From the NCBI RefSeq assembly GCF_000143415.4, contig NW_003314264.1:3135444-3199443 (forward strand): a stretch of DNA of 64,000 nucleotides. The letters are read 5' to 3'. The notes under the pieces were generated by a model. The model saw nothing but the letters and a program-made list of their open reading frames with translations, did no database searches and had not been told where the DNA came from. The translations under genes were made by a program, and so were the position numbers. This document shows positions 44,768-56,955 of this stretch, one piece after another (the first letter of the stretch is position 1; the number at the start of each line of letters is the position of its first letter). The DNA comes from Selaginella moellendorffii. Lineage: Eukaryota; Streptophyta; Lycopodiopsida; Selaginellales; Selaginellaceae.

Positions 44768-46257
44768 ATGGCGCTCGCGCTTGGCCACGCTGCCTTCGTC
44801 GACGAGGATTACGCCCGCGCGCTCGAGCTCTACAATCAGGCAGTGCTCGAGGAGCCTTCCAACGCTGGCGCGCTGGTGAGTAGAGCACAGGTCCATATCA
44901 AGCTCGGCCATTTCACAGGTAGGACAGACTTCTCGCGAGATCCTTCCATGGCTCTAGTTTTTCTACATTGCTAGATGCTATTGCCGATGCAAAGGCGGCT
45001 ATCGACCTCAACCCGGCCCTGTCCAAGGCGCATCTTCGCCAAGGGTACGTGATTTCTGGGAAGAAAAACTCGATTTTGGTTTTCCAGGATTGCCTGTTTC
45101 TCTCTAGGGGAATACGAGACAGCCAGGGCCGCTTTCGAGAAGGCTGCATCGTTGGAAGACGATCCAAAAACCCGAGAATGGATCCACAAGTGCGATGAAA
45201 AACTCAAAGGTGACTTATACTTCGTGCTCAAGGATTGGATCGCTGAATGCTTGATGCTTGTAGAGGAGTCTGGTGTTCCCCAGGAAGCTGATATGCGTGA
45301 TAGCGCCACGGATGAAGAAGTTTTCATGACTCCTTCGTTACCTCCTCCCAAATACAGGTTTGGTTTCGAAGAAAATTGTCGTTCTTTTTCCTTGATTCTT
45401 GAAATGCAGGCACGAATGGTATCAATCTCAAGAAGCTGTCGTCGTTACCGTCTTCGCGAAAGGCATCAAGCAAGAGGACGCGCGTATTGACTTTGGAGAA
45501 CAGATGGTATATATGCTTTCCTAGGCAGTGGGCTTGACGTCCTGGTCTTGCAGCTCAGCGTAGTAATCAGAGTTCCAAACGAGAACCCGTATGCTTTACA
45601 GGTTCGCTTATTCGGGAAGGTAATATGCTTTTCTTCGCTAGGAAACGGATGCTCACGAGTATATTTCTAGGTGAATGTTCCCAAATGCAAATGCAGTATT
45701 TTGAGTACTAAAATCGAAATCCGACTCTCCAAAGCTGATGACACGCACTGGAAGGGCTTGTCTTACGAACAAAATCAAGGGCCAGTGCTGAAGAGTAAGC
45801 ATTTCTGATTGCTTTCGGTGGGAAAGAACTTAATTCACGGTTACAGCTCCGTCGAGAGTGACTGCATATCCGAGCTCCAGCAAGAAAGCTGCCGAGAAAA
45901 ACTGGGACAAGCTGGAAGCTGAAGTGAAGAAAGAGGTACTTTTCTTTGCACTGTGATCACTATATCGGCTGGAAACTCTTTTAGGAGAAGGACGAGAAAC
46001 TGGAGGGTGACGCTGCACTCAACAAGCTCTTCCGAGAAATATACGGCAATGCGGACGAGGACACTAGACGGGCCATGAACAAGTCATTTGTAAGTAGAAA
46101 CGTGGAAAGCTTTTTCTCGCAGTGATGATGAGCATGTGTGCTTGCGCAGGTTGAATCAAACGGGACCGTTTTATCGACAAACTGGAAAGAGGTTGGCAGC
46201 AAGAAAATCGCAGGAAGCGCCCCACAAGGCATGGAGATGAAGAAGTGGGAGGTTTGA
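44768..46257 (+). CDS. SGT1: SGT1 co-chaperone (TPR-CS-SGS)
   Basis: Partner of HSP90 and RAR1 in NLR immune receptor folding and of SKP1 in SCF ligases. Ten exons: 44768-44918, 44975-45044, 45088-45209, 45264-45357, 45410-45506, 45554-45619, 45671-45794, 45847-45935, 45985-46089, 46150-46257; 341 residues. The N-terminal TPRs ([39 protein letters not shown]) are followed by the CS domain. That domain begins [20 protein letters not shown] and contains [14 protein letters not shown]. The C-terminal SGS domain has [33 protein letters not shown] and [13 protein letters not shown]. Exon 3 begins at 45088, not at the nearer AG at 45107, because only this keeps the TPR frame. Confidence 0.95.
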
Positions 46258-46483
46258 AAAGTTTCATAGCCAGGATATTTTACGTATCCGCTTTATAACT
46301 TGTGTGTGTTTGGAATTTTAAGCGACGGCGATTTTTACAAGTGTTGGCCTCTCAATACATGCAATCTCGCTTGCTGACACGCAAGGAAACCCAAAAGTCG
46401 AGAGACAAAAAGGAGTGTTCTCTCTTGCGAAAAGCACACAAGAAAGGAGAGCTAGAGAGAGCGAGAGCGAGCGAGAGAGAGAG

Positions 46484-46798
46484 ATGGATAAGACGGAAGG
46501 CTCGGTGCAAAACGTTGGCAATCTCTTCAGGAGGAACAGGAGTAGTGTTCGCACAGCGATGATGTGGACTTTTGGAGCTGGGGGTAAGTTTTAGAGGTAG
46601 TTCTTCGTGTTCTTCCGGAGTTTTTGGAGAACGAAGACAATGGATGATCCTTGCCGTACAGGTTTGCTGTGGCTGCTCTACACGGTGGAGCCATTCAAGT
46701 CCAAAATGGAGCCGTACAACTACCGTGGCTCTAGAGTTCCCACTGTCCCGAAAACCGGTAGCGAGGCCGGGTCGGCGGTGGCCCATCCAAAGTCTTGA
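46484..46798 (+). CDS. small one-helix protein of unknown function
   Basis: Not recognised. Two exons (46484-46583, 46662-46798) with phase-compatible borders give 78 residues. The N-terminal third is basic (NLFRRNRSSVR). One hydrophobic helix spans the splice site (MMWTFGAGGLLWLLYTV), and a hydrophilic tail ends AVAHPKS. The Arg-rich start before a single helix would suit a mitochondrial or ER tail protein. It lies downstream of SGT1 on the same strand, and its leader contains a GA-rich run. Confidence 0.7.
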
Positions 46799-46828
46799 TG
46801 TAAAGGCGCTTTAAAATGGTCTAGATAG

Positions 46829-48358
46829 ATGATTAGCAGAGCTCTTCTTCTTCTTCCTCGGTGTAGGTCTAGCGATCGCCACGATTCTTTCTTCTTGCTT
46901 GCGCGGCGATGCTGCCATTACGCGTCGCGGCTGCGTCGCTGCACGGACTTGGCGCAGGTGGAGGAGCTCCAGGCGGAGCTCCTTCGCCTGGATGGCAGCG
47001 ATCGCGGCACTTTCGTCGGGAATCACCTCGTCCAGATGTTTGGCAAGCTGGGGCGCCTCGATCAGGCGTGGCAGGCGTTTGCCAGGATCCGGCAGCCCAA
47101 TGTCTTCTCCTGGAACGCGATTCTTGCCGCGGCTGTGCGGCACGGGGATCTTCAGCGCGCGCAGGGTGTTTTTGACAGGATGCCGGAGAGAGATGTAGTC
47201 TCCTGGACCGCTCTCATCGCCGGATCCTCGCAGAGCGGCGATCCGGAGCTTGCTGTAGAGATGTTCTCGAGAATGCAGGCCCAGGGCGTCGTCCCCGATC
47301 GCGCGGCCTTTCTCAGCGCACTGGACGCGATCTCTCTCGCGCAGGCGCTCGAGTCTGGGATCTCGGTCCACGGAGCGATTGCTCGCCTGCGGCTGGAATC
47401 CGATGCCTTGATTGGGAGCGCGCTTATAAACATGTATGGGAAGTGCCAGGACGTGGCCCATGCAAAGGTGGTATTCGATTCGATGGAGCGGCGCAACGTT
47501 GTGGCCTGGACAGCGATCGTCGCAGCAAATGCCCAGAATGGGCGTGTTCTTGACGCCAAGTTCTTGTTCGAGAAGATGCCGCAGCAAGACATCGTCTCTT
47601 GGAACTCTATGATCTCGGGCATGGGGAAGAACCAGTATAACAGGGAAGCTCTGGATCTCTTCCACGCCATGGAAGCCATAGCCATGCTGCCGGAGAAGAG
47701 CACGCTCGTGAGCGCCATCGACGCCTGTGCGAATCTACCATCTCTAGCCGAGGGCCGACGAATCCACTCCAGGATAGACGAGACGATGTTGGAATCCGAT
47801 AGGGAGATCCAGAACGCGCTTGTCAACATGTACGGGAGGTGTGGCGACTTGGAAACGGCGAGAGCGCTTTTCGATCGAATGCGAGACAAGAATGTGATTT
47901 CGTGGACTTCGGTGATCGCGGCGTATGCCCACCACGGGCATAGCCGCGCAGCGCTTGAGCTGTTCTACGAGATGGCCTGCGAGGGGCAAGCCCCCAACGA
48001 GATCACGCTCGCCACCCTCCTCTACGCTTGCAACTACACGGGACGGATCAACGATGGTGTCTACTACTTCATGTTCCTCCACCTCGAGTTTGGGATCCCA
48101 GCGACGCGGGAGCACTTCGTGTGGCTGATTGACGTGCTTGGGCGATGCGGGCAGCTCGAGAAAGCCGAGGAGCTGCTCAGGAGCATGCCGTTTGAGCCGC
48201 AGCCGCTCGCCTGGCGGATGCTCCTGGGAGCTTGTCAATCCCACAAGGATGTCGAGAGAGGTGAGCGGCTGGCTCGCCATCTATTTGCCACAAACTCTGT
48301 CCGCTCGTCACCGTACGTGGTGCTCTCTAACATTTTCCTCTCGAGCTCAGCGTCATAG
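46829..48358 (+). CDS. intact PLS-class PPR protein
   Basis: Intronless, 509 residues. Organelle RNA-binding pentatricopeptide repeat protein of the kind used in RNA processing or editing-site recognition. About ten repeats are visible, for example PNVFSWNAILAAAVRHGDLQ, RDVVSWTALIAGSSQSGDPE, SDALIGSALINMYGKCQDVA and KNVISWTSVIAAYAHHGHSR. Alternation of P, L and S units is apparent. It ends in an E-like region (EELLRSMPFEPQPLAWRMLL) without a DYW deaminase domain. The N-terminus is Arg/Leu/Ser-rich with few acids, fitting an organelle targeting peptide. It is the only PPR gene in the window without breaks. Confidence 0.94.
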   Translation: MISRALLLLPRCRSSDRHDSFFLLARRCCHYASRLRRCTDLAQVEELQAELLRLDGSDRGTFVGNHLVQMFGKLGRLDQAWQAFARIRQPNVFSWNAILAAAVRHGDLQRAQGVFDRMPERDVVSWTALIAGSSQSGDPELAVEMFSRMQAQGVVPDRAAFLSALDAISLAQALESGISVHGAIARLRLESDALIGSALINMYGKCQDVAHAKVVFDSMERRNVVAWTAIVAANAQNGRVLDAKFLFEKMPQQDIVSWNSMISGMGKNQYNREALDLFHAMEAIAMLPEKSTLVSAIDACANLPSLAEGRRIHSRIDETMLESDREIQNALVNMYGRCGDLETARALFDRMRDKNVISWTSVIAAYAHHGHSRAALELFYEMACEGQAPNEITLATLLYACNYTGRINDGVYYFMFLHLEFGIPATREHFVWLIDVLGRCGQLEKAEELLRSMPFEPQPLAWRMLLGACQSHKDVERGERLARHLFATNSVRSSPYVVLSNIFLSSSAS

Positions 48359-48429
48359 GAGACGGCAAAGTCTTTCAGGAGCTCAAACAAGTTTCTTTAC
48401 GAACCAAACATCCTTTTTGGTGGTGGTAG

Positions 48430-49210
48430 AAGTTCTTACAACATGTGTACAAGAACGAGTCATCAACGAGAGAGCTTACACCTTTGGGATCCTTCCCTTG
48501 CTGCCATTCCTTGTCAGCAGCTGACTGCAGCGTTGCGGAGATTCCATCCGCCTCCAGTCCCACAGCGTTCCGCTCTTCGACCGATTGAACGTCCTCGTGA
48601 GTCAATCTGCATTTTGGCGGCAGGAACGTAAGCATCCAGTTGGCAACAGCATCGAATCCGGAACTCCCAGGACGTCCTTCACCGTAGTGGCCCTGTACCA
48701 ATGTTTTTCGCGGTAACCTTGGGCAGTACATGAGAAACCCGGCTAGAACGAAAGCCAAGAACTTCGAAGAGCGACGACGTCCACTCGCCCGACTTGGAGT
48801 GTGACAAGCACAATAGTCTAACTCAAGTGTATATTCTAACAGGCGAATTGCATTTGAACCCATGACTTCAAAGGACTTTTACCTCATGCACTGGTTTCTG
48901 GCGGAGGAAGAACTCACGAGCACATCCGCAACTTAGCCATGTTGCGGCACAAGGACTCCGAGAATACTCCTGGAAAAGCATGTCACTAGTCATAACTGGA
49001 AGATCGTCTTCGCAAAGAAAAGGCATATTGGGCTCTTGTGAGGATGATCCCGTTGATCGGCTCGGTCTCCACTCTAGCAGCATATTCGGAAGTGGTGCGC
49101 CACTCCAGGAGGTCTCCCCGCCCGTTAAAGTCTGGCTGCGCCACTTCAGGCTGGTCTCCTCGCGACTGCTGGGCTCGCGCGGCCACGCTCGTTACAGCCC
49201 TCCTCGGCAA
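48430..49210 (-). pseudogene. SMP-type LEA pseudogene (tandem copy)
   Basis: Decayed duplicate of the gene at 49698-50762. The N-terminal piece (48986-49210) reads MPRRAV..AARAQQSRG then FNGRGDLLEW. After a deletion come SSKFLAFVLAG, which is intron-derived, and a C-terminal piece VQSVEERNAVGLEADGISAT followed by LQSAADKEWQQGKDPKG. Middle exons are missing and the original stop is lost. The 3' flanks are also alike (GTCATCAACGAG and GGGATCCTTCCC near 48460-48500 and 49680-49730). Confidence 0.85.
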
Positions 49211-49697
49211 TGAAGAATACAGCGATAGATTTTTGCTGGCCCTCCTGGAAGGAAAGGACGCACATTGTCTGGGATGAGATCGGGCGATTAGCCAAGAGGG
49301 TGAACTCGATCAAACCTGGATGCAAAGGAAGCCAGTCGATGGGAGAAGCTGATCGCGCCACGCCCATCATATTTTGAGTTCTTCGGTGTAGAGACGAAAT
49401 GGAAGGAGTATGTACGTGGTAGCATCTAAGGGTGAAACGTGGAAGGGTAAGATGTTTTCACGTATTTTCTAGCGTGAGATGATGGAATCCGAGAGGGCCG
49501 TTTGATCGAATGTGAAAAGTGATCGCAACTATGTCCAGAGAGGGAAGCGAGTTTTTGCCACAAGATCCTCGGATGTGGATGCTACTCTCGTCGATCTTCA
49601 TGGCGATCAAAAAGTTTCCCTGGGTTGGTAAGTTCTTACACAGCAAAACTAAAGTTCTTACAACATATTTACAAGAACAAGTCATCAACGAGTGAGC
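49211..49697. other. spacer between LEA copies
   Basis: Contains the presumed promoter of the pseudogene and the 3' UTR of the intact LEA gene. No coding region is supported. Confidence 0.5.
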
Positions 49698-50762
49698 TTA
49701 CACGTTTGGGATCCTTCCCTCGCTGCCATACCGTGGCTCAAAGTCCGACGCCGCATTCTTGTCAGCAGCAGACTGCAGCGTTGCGGCGATTCCACCCGGC
49801 TCCAGGCCCCCAGTGTTCCGCTTCTCGACAGATTGAACTCGAGATGCGTCCTCGTGAGTTACAACCTTGTCAATCGGCATCTTAGCGGCGGCGTTCTGTT
49901 CACACGTAAACATCCGGTGAGCAACCATATCGATGAATCCGGAAGAGAAAAAGGCTTACATCCAGCACATCCTTCACCGTGGGGATCTCTGTAGTGGATC
50001 CCGCAGCGTTCATGTCAGCAGCCGACTGTGCTTCCGCGGCCACCACCCGCTTCACCCCGGTAGCATTGCCAGTTGCACGGCTCTCGGCGCTCTGGATGAC
50101 TTTTGCATCGGGACGAGTGATCGGCTTGTCTCCAATGTTTTCCGCGGCAACTTCCAATGCCTGAGCAGTAATCGCGAAACAAAAACAGGTATCAGCATTG
50201 CCGGCTAGAACTAAAGCCAAGAACTTCGAAGAGCTTCTCACCTCTCCAATGGTGATGGGATGGTCGACGACGTCCACTGTCCCGGCTGCTGGCACTCCCT
50301 GCTTAGGAAGTCTCTAGTTAAGTTCCAGTCGAGCTCTTCTTCTCCAAATCCACGGCAAGAGAGGAAATTGAAAGAACTTACCATCGTACTAACATCGATG
50401 TCGACGGAATCCATGAAAGCATCCGTGGTGGCTATTTCATCCAGCGTTGGAACCTGCTGCGCGGCATAGAAATCGTCTCCAGAAAAGTCCGCGGCAGGAA
50501 CTTGCGTTGCGAAGACATCATCTGTGGCACCGGCAGGAGTGGCAGACGCAGCAGCGGAAGCTCTATCGACGGCCGACTGCATTTTGGCGGCGGTGCCTCC
50601 CTTCATTGTCTGCCCGAATCGTGCGTTCTCCACGCTGCGCATCATAGCAGCGTCCTCGGCAGTGATGGGCTGCTCACGGAGGTCGCCCCGCGCGTTAAAG
50701 ACTTCGCCATACGTTGGCTGCGAGGCTCCTCGCGACTGGGGCTGCTGTGCTCGCGCAGCCAT
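49698..50762 (-). CDS. LEA protein, seed-maturation-protein (SMP) family
   Basis: Hydrophilic desiccation-protective protein of the D-34/SMP class. Four exons (50382-50762, 50242-50298, 49960-50160, 49698-49895) give 278 residues. SMP repeats are visible: QPITAEDAAMMRSVENARFG near the N-terminus, HPITIGEALEVAAENIGDKP with VIQSAESRATG in the middle, and VTHEDASRVQSVEKRNTGG with IAATLQSAADKNAA at the end. No signal peptide. A second in-frame ATG at 50786 would add eight residues. In seed plants these proteins accumulate late in seed maturation; in a spore plant they would serve vegetative or spore desiccation tolerance (inference). A broken tandem copy lies downstream. Confidence 0.93.
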
Positions 50763-51176
50763 GCTCGCCAAGGACCTCCTCGGCATCGCAGAACAGAGCG
50801 ATGGATTCTTGCTGGCCGTCCTGGACGCACATTGTCTCGGGTGAGATGCGATCGACCAGCCAAGAACAATGGAGGGTGAGCTCGATCAAACCTGGATGCA
50901 AAGGATGCCACTTGATAGGAGAAGTTGATCGCGCCGCGCACCATGACCATTTTGCTCTTCTTGTGCTTTTCCTTTTGTCAAAGAGGATGTAGGTAAGGAA
51001 GAAACGTAAGGAGGCTGTGTAGCTCTACCGGGGAATATAAACCATGGTATAGCCAGTAGCCCATTTGGCACGTAGCATGGTTGCGTGGTGGCGGCCTAGT
51101 GGTGAAACGTGGATGGCAAGATTTTTAAGCCTAGGCAACATTCTACATTGACCATTCACGCTAAAGTTTCACCACT
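50763..51176. other. LEA upstream region to tRNA
   Basis: Probable LEA promoter on the minus strand; GGTTTATATTCC (complement of 51035-51046) is TATA-like, and CACGTA near 51069 is a possible ACGT element. No coding region. Confidence 0.4.
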
Positions 51177-51248
51177 GGATCCGTGGCGCAATGGTAGCGC
51201 GTCTGACTCCAGATCAGAAGGCTGCGTGTTCGAGTCACGCCGGGTTCA
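51177..51248 (+). tRNA. tRNA-Trp (CCA anticodon)
   Basis: 72 nt forming a full cloverleaf: acceptor GGATCCG with CGGGTTC and discriminator A; D arm GCGC-AATGGTA-GCGC; anticodon arm TCTGA-CTCCAGA-TCAGA with anticodon CCA; T arm GCGTG-TTCGAGT-CACGC. No intron. Internal A and B boxes (TGGCGCAATGG, GTTCGAGTC) are intact. Confidence 0.98.
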
Positions 51249-51252
51249 TCCG

Positions 51253-51267
51253 GTTTTCTTTTTTCTT
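51253..51267 (+). terminator. Pol III terminator of tRNA-Trp
   Basis: TTTTCTTTTTTCTT a few bases after the tRNA 3' end supplies the T runs used by RNA polymerase III. Confidence 0.8.
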
Positions 51268-51421
51268 AAAAAATACCTTTAATAAAGGTATAGCATTTTT
51301 CTGAAAAAATGTTCTAGAAGTGGGACGTGAACTGCGATATCATTGCATTGGCCAGGTTGACGTACCCGATAACCTAGGTTCAAAACCATTATTTCTTGTC
51401 TATTGTCCTAGTAGTCGAATT

Positions 51422-51940
51422 TTATCTTGCCTGGTCAGGGATGCTTTTCCCTGTGTGAGATTCGATAATGATCCCAGACGTGAGGCCAAGCATCGCCCAG
51501 CCACCATTTATCGCTTCGATCTCGCGTCGTCGCTGTGTTTAACACCAAAATACTTGGAAATGTTCTTGGCTAAAATTGAGATCACTTGCCTTGAGCTTGG
51601 CGCGGAATTTAATCCGCTCCATTTCTGCTGCTGCCAGTCGCTTGGCTTCCAAGGGATCAAGCATCGTCACAATTCGCGAGTTCCCGGAAGATGGCCTCGC
51701 CGGATTGCTCTGCTCAAGAAAGAAAAGAATTCCATGGTTGGAGAAGAAAACTCAAGAAACTGTAGCTCACTCCTGCGTATGAACTGCTTATAACTCTGCT
51801 GAATCTCTTCCTCTTGCCACCAGTACCTCCACTGAAAGCTCGAGAATGGCTTGCAAGCTCCAAGTTCTAAACGACTTCTCTTACCTTGTCGCGAAGGTCG
51901 CGGGACCATTTGAGTGAAGCGGCATTCCAGACGAGGCCAT
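51422..51940 (-). CDS. LIL3-like protein with LHC motif, short C-terminus
   Basis: Light-harvesting-like protein; LIL3 relatives bind chlorophyll and stabilise geranylgeranyl reductase and protochlorophyllide reductase on thylakoids. Four exons (51885-51940, 51771-51831, 51590-51709, 51422-51532) give 115 residues. MLDPLEAKRLAAAEMERIKF leads into RRREIEAINGGWAMLGLTSG, matching the LHC motif ExxNGxxAMxG, and then ESHTGKSIP. The protein stops at DQAR, where LIL3 normally continues into a second helix, so it is truncated or the last exon was missed. Intron 3 uses a GC donor (AAG|GCAAGT). The N-terminus is short for a transit peptide. Its start is only 45 bp from that of RF1 on the other strand. 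Confidence 0.72.
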
Positions 51941-51985
51941 TGATCTCGTCTAGGGTTCTTTGTTTGGTTAAAGATTTTATCACCT
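51941..51985. promoter_or_regulatory. 45-bp gap between LIL3-like and RF1 starts
   Basis: Everything between the two divergent start codons. It is too short for two separate core promoters, so the 5' ends must overlap or a later RF1 Met must be used. Confidence 0.5.
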
Positions 51986-54101
<2,116 letters not shown>

Positions 54102-54553
54102 CGCTTGGATAAATCGACCGGGAAACAAAGAAAAAAAAAATTTGTAACTTTGCGCAAAGAATGAAAAAAAAACACGATCTTTTGTTTTCACGCGAGAATG
54201 GTCTTGGTTTTGTAGTCACGCGTAAACTCTCTTCAGACACCCGACTCTGGAGGGAATGAAAGATGGAAAATCAAAAACAACGCCACCTAGTGCGCGTTGT
54301 GCTGTATCACAAATACTTTCGCTCATTGATCGTCCCGACAGCCGCTTGCGGCCGGCAGCAGGGCCTACAAAGAGAGAGATACCGAGATGTCTTTCCAGAT
54401 CTTGTAAGAACGAGCGCTGGATCGCAGCACAGAAACTTGCGATCTCGAGCGTCTCTAACTTTGTGTTTCTCACTTGCTTGTAGATATCATAGGAGTCTTG
54501 GATCAGGAAGATGGTTGTATAGTAGATCTCCTTTTACCTCTACAGTTTGGGCG
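54102..54553 (+). other. upstream region and leader of XLG-module gene
   Basis: RF1 3' end followed by the leader of the next gene. The downstream frame stays open as far back as 54263 with an ATG there, but that extension shows no conserved character, so it is left out of the coding model. Confidence 0.4.
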
Positions 54554-55406
54554 ATGGAGGATCTCGATCATAGCTTTGTTCTTTGGAACAAGCCAGTGTT
54601 GGATGAAAACGAGCCGAGCAGTCCTGTCCTGTTCAAGGCAAGTGATCCAGGTGACGTCGAGGAGAAGCCACAGAAGCAACAAGACACGGCGGAAGATCTC
54701 TACAAGCTCTACGAGCAGCTCACTGGGCCATTCCAGGAGTTCACTCTCAAGGATTTTGTTAGTGGAATCAAGCAAAACGGCGGCCTCGATTCTCCAGCTA
54801 ACGACATTGCAGTGCCGAGTAAAAGCTCCTCCATATCCCCCAGAAACTCCCTCCACGGGGAACTTTGCAAGGAGTCACCCGCGAGCTCTCCATGGAACCG
54901 GCCGAGGTCACCCATGCTTCCAGCGAACAAACGAGTGAGGCCAACTCCATCATGCGACGCATCGTTTTACCAGTCGCCCAAGAGAAGCGGAGCTCCAATT
55001 CCTGTGGAGCACGGCACAGATTGTCACATTTGCAATACCAAAGCCATGATCGTCAAGACCAGATGCCTGGTAACAGTGCGCATTGAATCTCTTTCCATTT
55101 TGCTTGAGCTTTTAGTTTGAGCTCCTCCTCCAGGTGTGTGGCAAAGTTTACTGCCGGAAGTGCGTCAAGGAAGGCATGGGCAGCATGTTGGAAGGAAGGA
55201 AATGCCGATCTTGTCTTGGCCATCGTTTCAATCCAAGGTTTCTAATCAGATCTTTCTTTTTTCTTGTTTTGTAACTTTCTCTTTGATTTCTCAGGTATAT
55301 TGATCGAGCTGGAAAGGGATGGTGGATCTCAAATCGAGTGAAGCAAGTGGAGATGAGATGGGCGACCAAGAGGTCAAGAGCAGAGTTCCAGAGTTTACAA
55401 TTGTAG
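54554..55406 (+). CDS. stand-alone zinc module resembling XLG N-terminus
   Basis: Three exons (54554-55069, 55134-55237, 55295-55406) give 243 residues. The first 150 are acidic to Ser/Pro-rich, with a possible short helix DLYKLYEQLTGPFQEFTLKD. The C-terminal part holds a zinc-binding cluster: CHICNTKAMIVKTRCLVCGK, YCRKCVKEGMGSMLEGRKC, then RSCLG. The pattern C-x2-C..C-x2-C..C-x2-C..MGSMxEGRKCxxC is the Cys-rich module found N-terminal to the G domain of plant extra-large G proteins (XLG). No Galpha domain follows. Proteins with only this module are annotated in plants as XLG-like; the function is unknown. The start at MEDLDHSF is chosen for its context. Confidence 0.82.
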
Positions 55407-55547
55407 CATTTTAGGGCTTTCTTTTACTTCTTGTAAAGGTTTGTAAGAAATGAAACTCATTAGCCCTAACTTTATAAGGACAAGAGGAAAGGGGGAAGGT
55501 TTTCTAGGGTTCCTGGGGCTCTAGGGCAGAGGCAGTCGCGAATCGCG

Positions 55548-56720
55548 ATGGGGAAGCACGAATTCATGACGCCCAAGGCGATCGCCAACCGGATCAAGGC
55601 CAAGGGCCTCCAGAAGCTGCGCTGGTATTGTCAGATGTGCGAGAAGCAGTGCCGCGACGAGAACGGCTTCAAGTGCCACTGCCTGAGCGAGAGCCACCAG
55701 CGGCAGATGCAGATCTTCGGCATGAGCCCCGGTAAATTCGTAGGCCAGTTCTCGCACGATTTCGAGTCGGCATTCATGGAGCACATGAAGCGCAACCATC
55801 GCTCCAGCCGCGTCGCCGCCAACGTCGTCTACAATGCCTACATCCAGGACAGGACCCACGTCCACATGAACTCCTCGCGCTGGGCGACGCTCACCGATTT
55901 CGTCAAGTACCTCGGCCGGACCGGCAAGTGCAAGGTGGAGGACACTCCCAAGGGCTGGTTCCTAACTTACATCGATCGCGAGCCCGAGACGCTCCTCCGG
56001 GAGGGGCAGAAGCAAAAGAGGATCGCTGCCGAGGCCGCCGGGGAGGATCGCCACGAGAGGGAGATCGTGTCCATGATAAAAAAGGCCAAGAAATCGTCGC
56101 AGCACCAGCCCGAGGCTGGCTCCTCGCAGCAGGCCACCGAGATTGACAAGGAGGTCGAGGCCGGAGAAAAGATCGCGTTTTCCTTCGGTGGCGCTTCGAA
56201 GCCGCCGGTGGCGAAGCCGGCCTCGATCGAGAGACACGAGGAGCACAAGAGCGAGGAGAAAAATCCGGTTTTGGCCGCTGACACTCCTCCGCCCAAGTCC
56301 AAGGGAATGGGAGCTCTCGACGAGCTCATGAAGGAGCAAGAACTCGTCAAGGAGAGGAAGAACCGAAAGGACTACTGGCTCTCCGAGGGGCTCGTCGTCA
56401 AGGTGATGGCCAAGAGCCTGGCCGATTACTACAAGCGCAAGGGGGTGGTGAGGCAAGTGATCAACAAGTACGTGGGAGAGATCGAGATGCTCGACAGCGG
56501 TCACGTACTCAAGGTGGATCAGGCGGAGCTGGAGACCGTGATCCCGCAAATCGGCGGCCTTGTGAAGATTGTCAACGGGGCTTACAGGGATTCCTTGGCC
56601 AAGCTCGTGTCGATCGACGAGGACAACTTCTGCGCGAATGTACACATCGAGAAAGGTTCGTACATTGGAAGGCTTGTTCCAGGGATCGCGTACGAGGACC
56701 TGTGCAAAGTCCACGCATAG
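55548..56720 (+). CDS. KIN17: KIN17 DNA/RNA-binding protein
   Basis: Nuclear protein linked to DNA replication and repair and to the spliceosome. Intronless, 390 residues, close to the usual length. The N-terminus MGKHEFMTPKAIANRIKAKG and zinc finger WYCQMCEKQCRDENGFKCHC (C-x2-C..H) lead into the winged-helix domain (FMEHMKRNHRSSRVAANVVY, GWFLTYIDREPE). The middle is charged and low complexity. The C-terminal tandem SH3-like/KOW region starts KNRKDYWLSEGLVVKVMAKS and ends IAYEDLCKVHA. All family blocks are present. Confidence 0.97.
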   Translation: MGKHEFMTPKAIANRIKAKGLQKLRWYCQMCEKQCRDENGFKCHCLSESHQRQMQIFGMSPGKFVGQFSHDFESAFMEHMKRNHRSSRVAANVVYNAYIQDRTHVHMNSSRWATLTDFVKYLGRTGKCKVEDTPKGWFLTYIDREPETLLREGQKQKRIAAEAAGEDRHEREIVSMIKKAKKSSQHQPEAGSSQQATEIDKEVEAGEKIAFSFGGASKPPVAKPASIERHEEHKSEEKNPVLAADTPPPKSKGMGALDELMKEQELVKERKNRKDYWLSEGLVVKVMAKSLADYYKRKGVVRQVINKYVGEIEMLDSGHVLKVDQAELETVIPQIGGLVKIVNGAYRDSLAKLVSIDEDNFCANVHIEKGSYIGRLVPGIAYEDLCKVHA

Positions 56721-56955
56721 AGATGGAAGAACCAGCGGAGATGAAATTATTCTTCGATCGTTGGAACCATTTCAACGATGTACCAACAGTAATGGTATTG
56801 TTTCTTTCTTTTTCGTTTTGTTCGCTCGGCTTGGAAGGATGTGAACCCACCCGTGGCAGCAAGCCTCGTCTGTTTGCTCTCTCACGTTTTCCTCGCAAAA
56901 GTGCGAGAGTTTTTCTAGGTGGGACAGACGCGACACTCGGCTTCTTTCCAGCTGG

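Noticed and set aside
46811-47665. 284-codon minus-strand open frame
   Set aside because: Antisense to the intact PPR gene; GC-rich coding DNA often leaves the opposite strand open.
51671-51960. Alternative minus-strand frame rich in Trp (WRYWWQEEE) over the LIL3-like exons 1-2
   Set aside because: It ends in a stop after exon 2 under every splice choice, while the other frame runs through to the conserved LHC motif with an ATG and matching phases.
55962-56714. 250-codon minus-strand open frame
   Set aside because: Antisense to KIN17, no motif.
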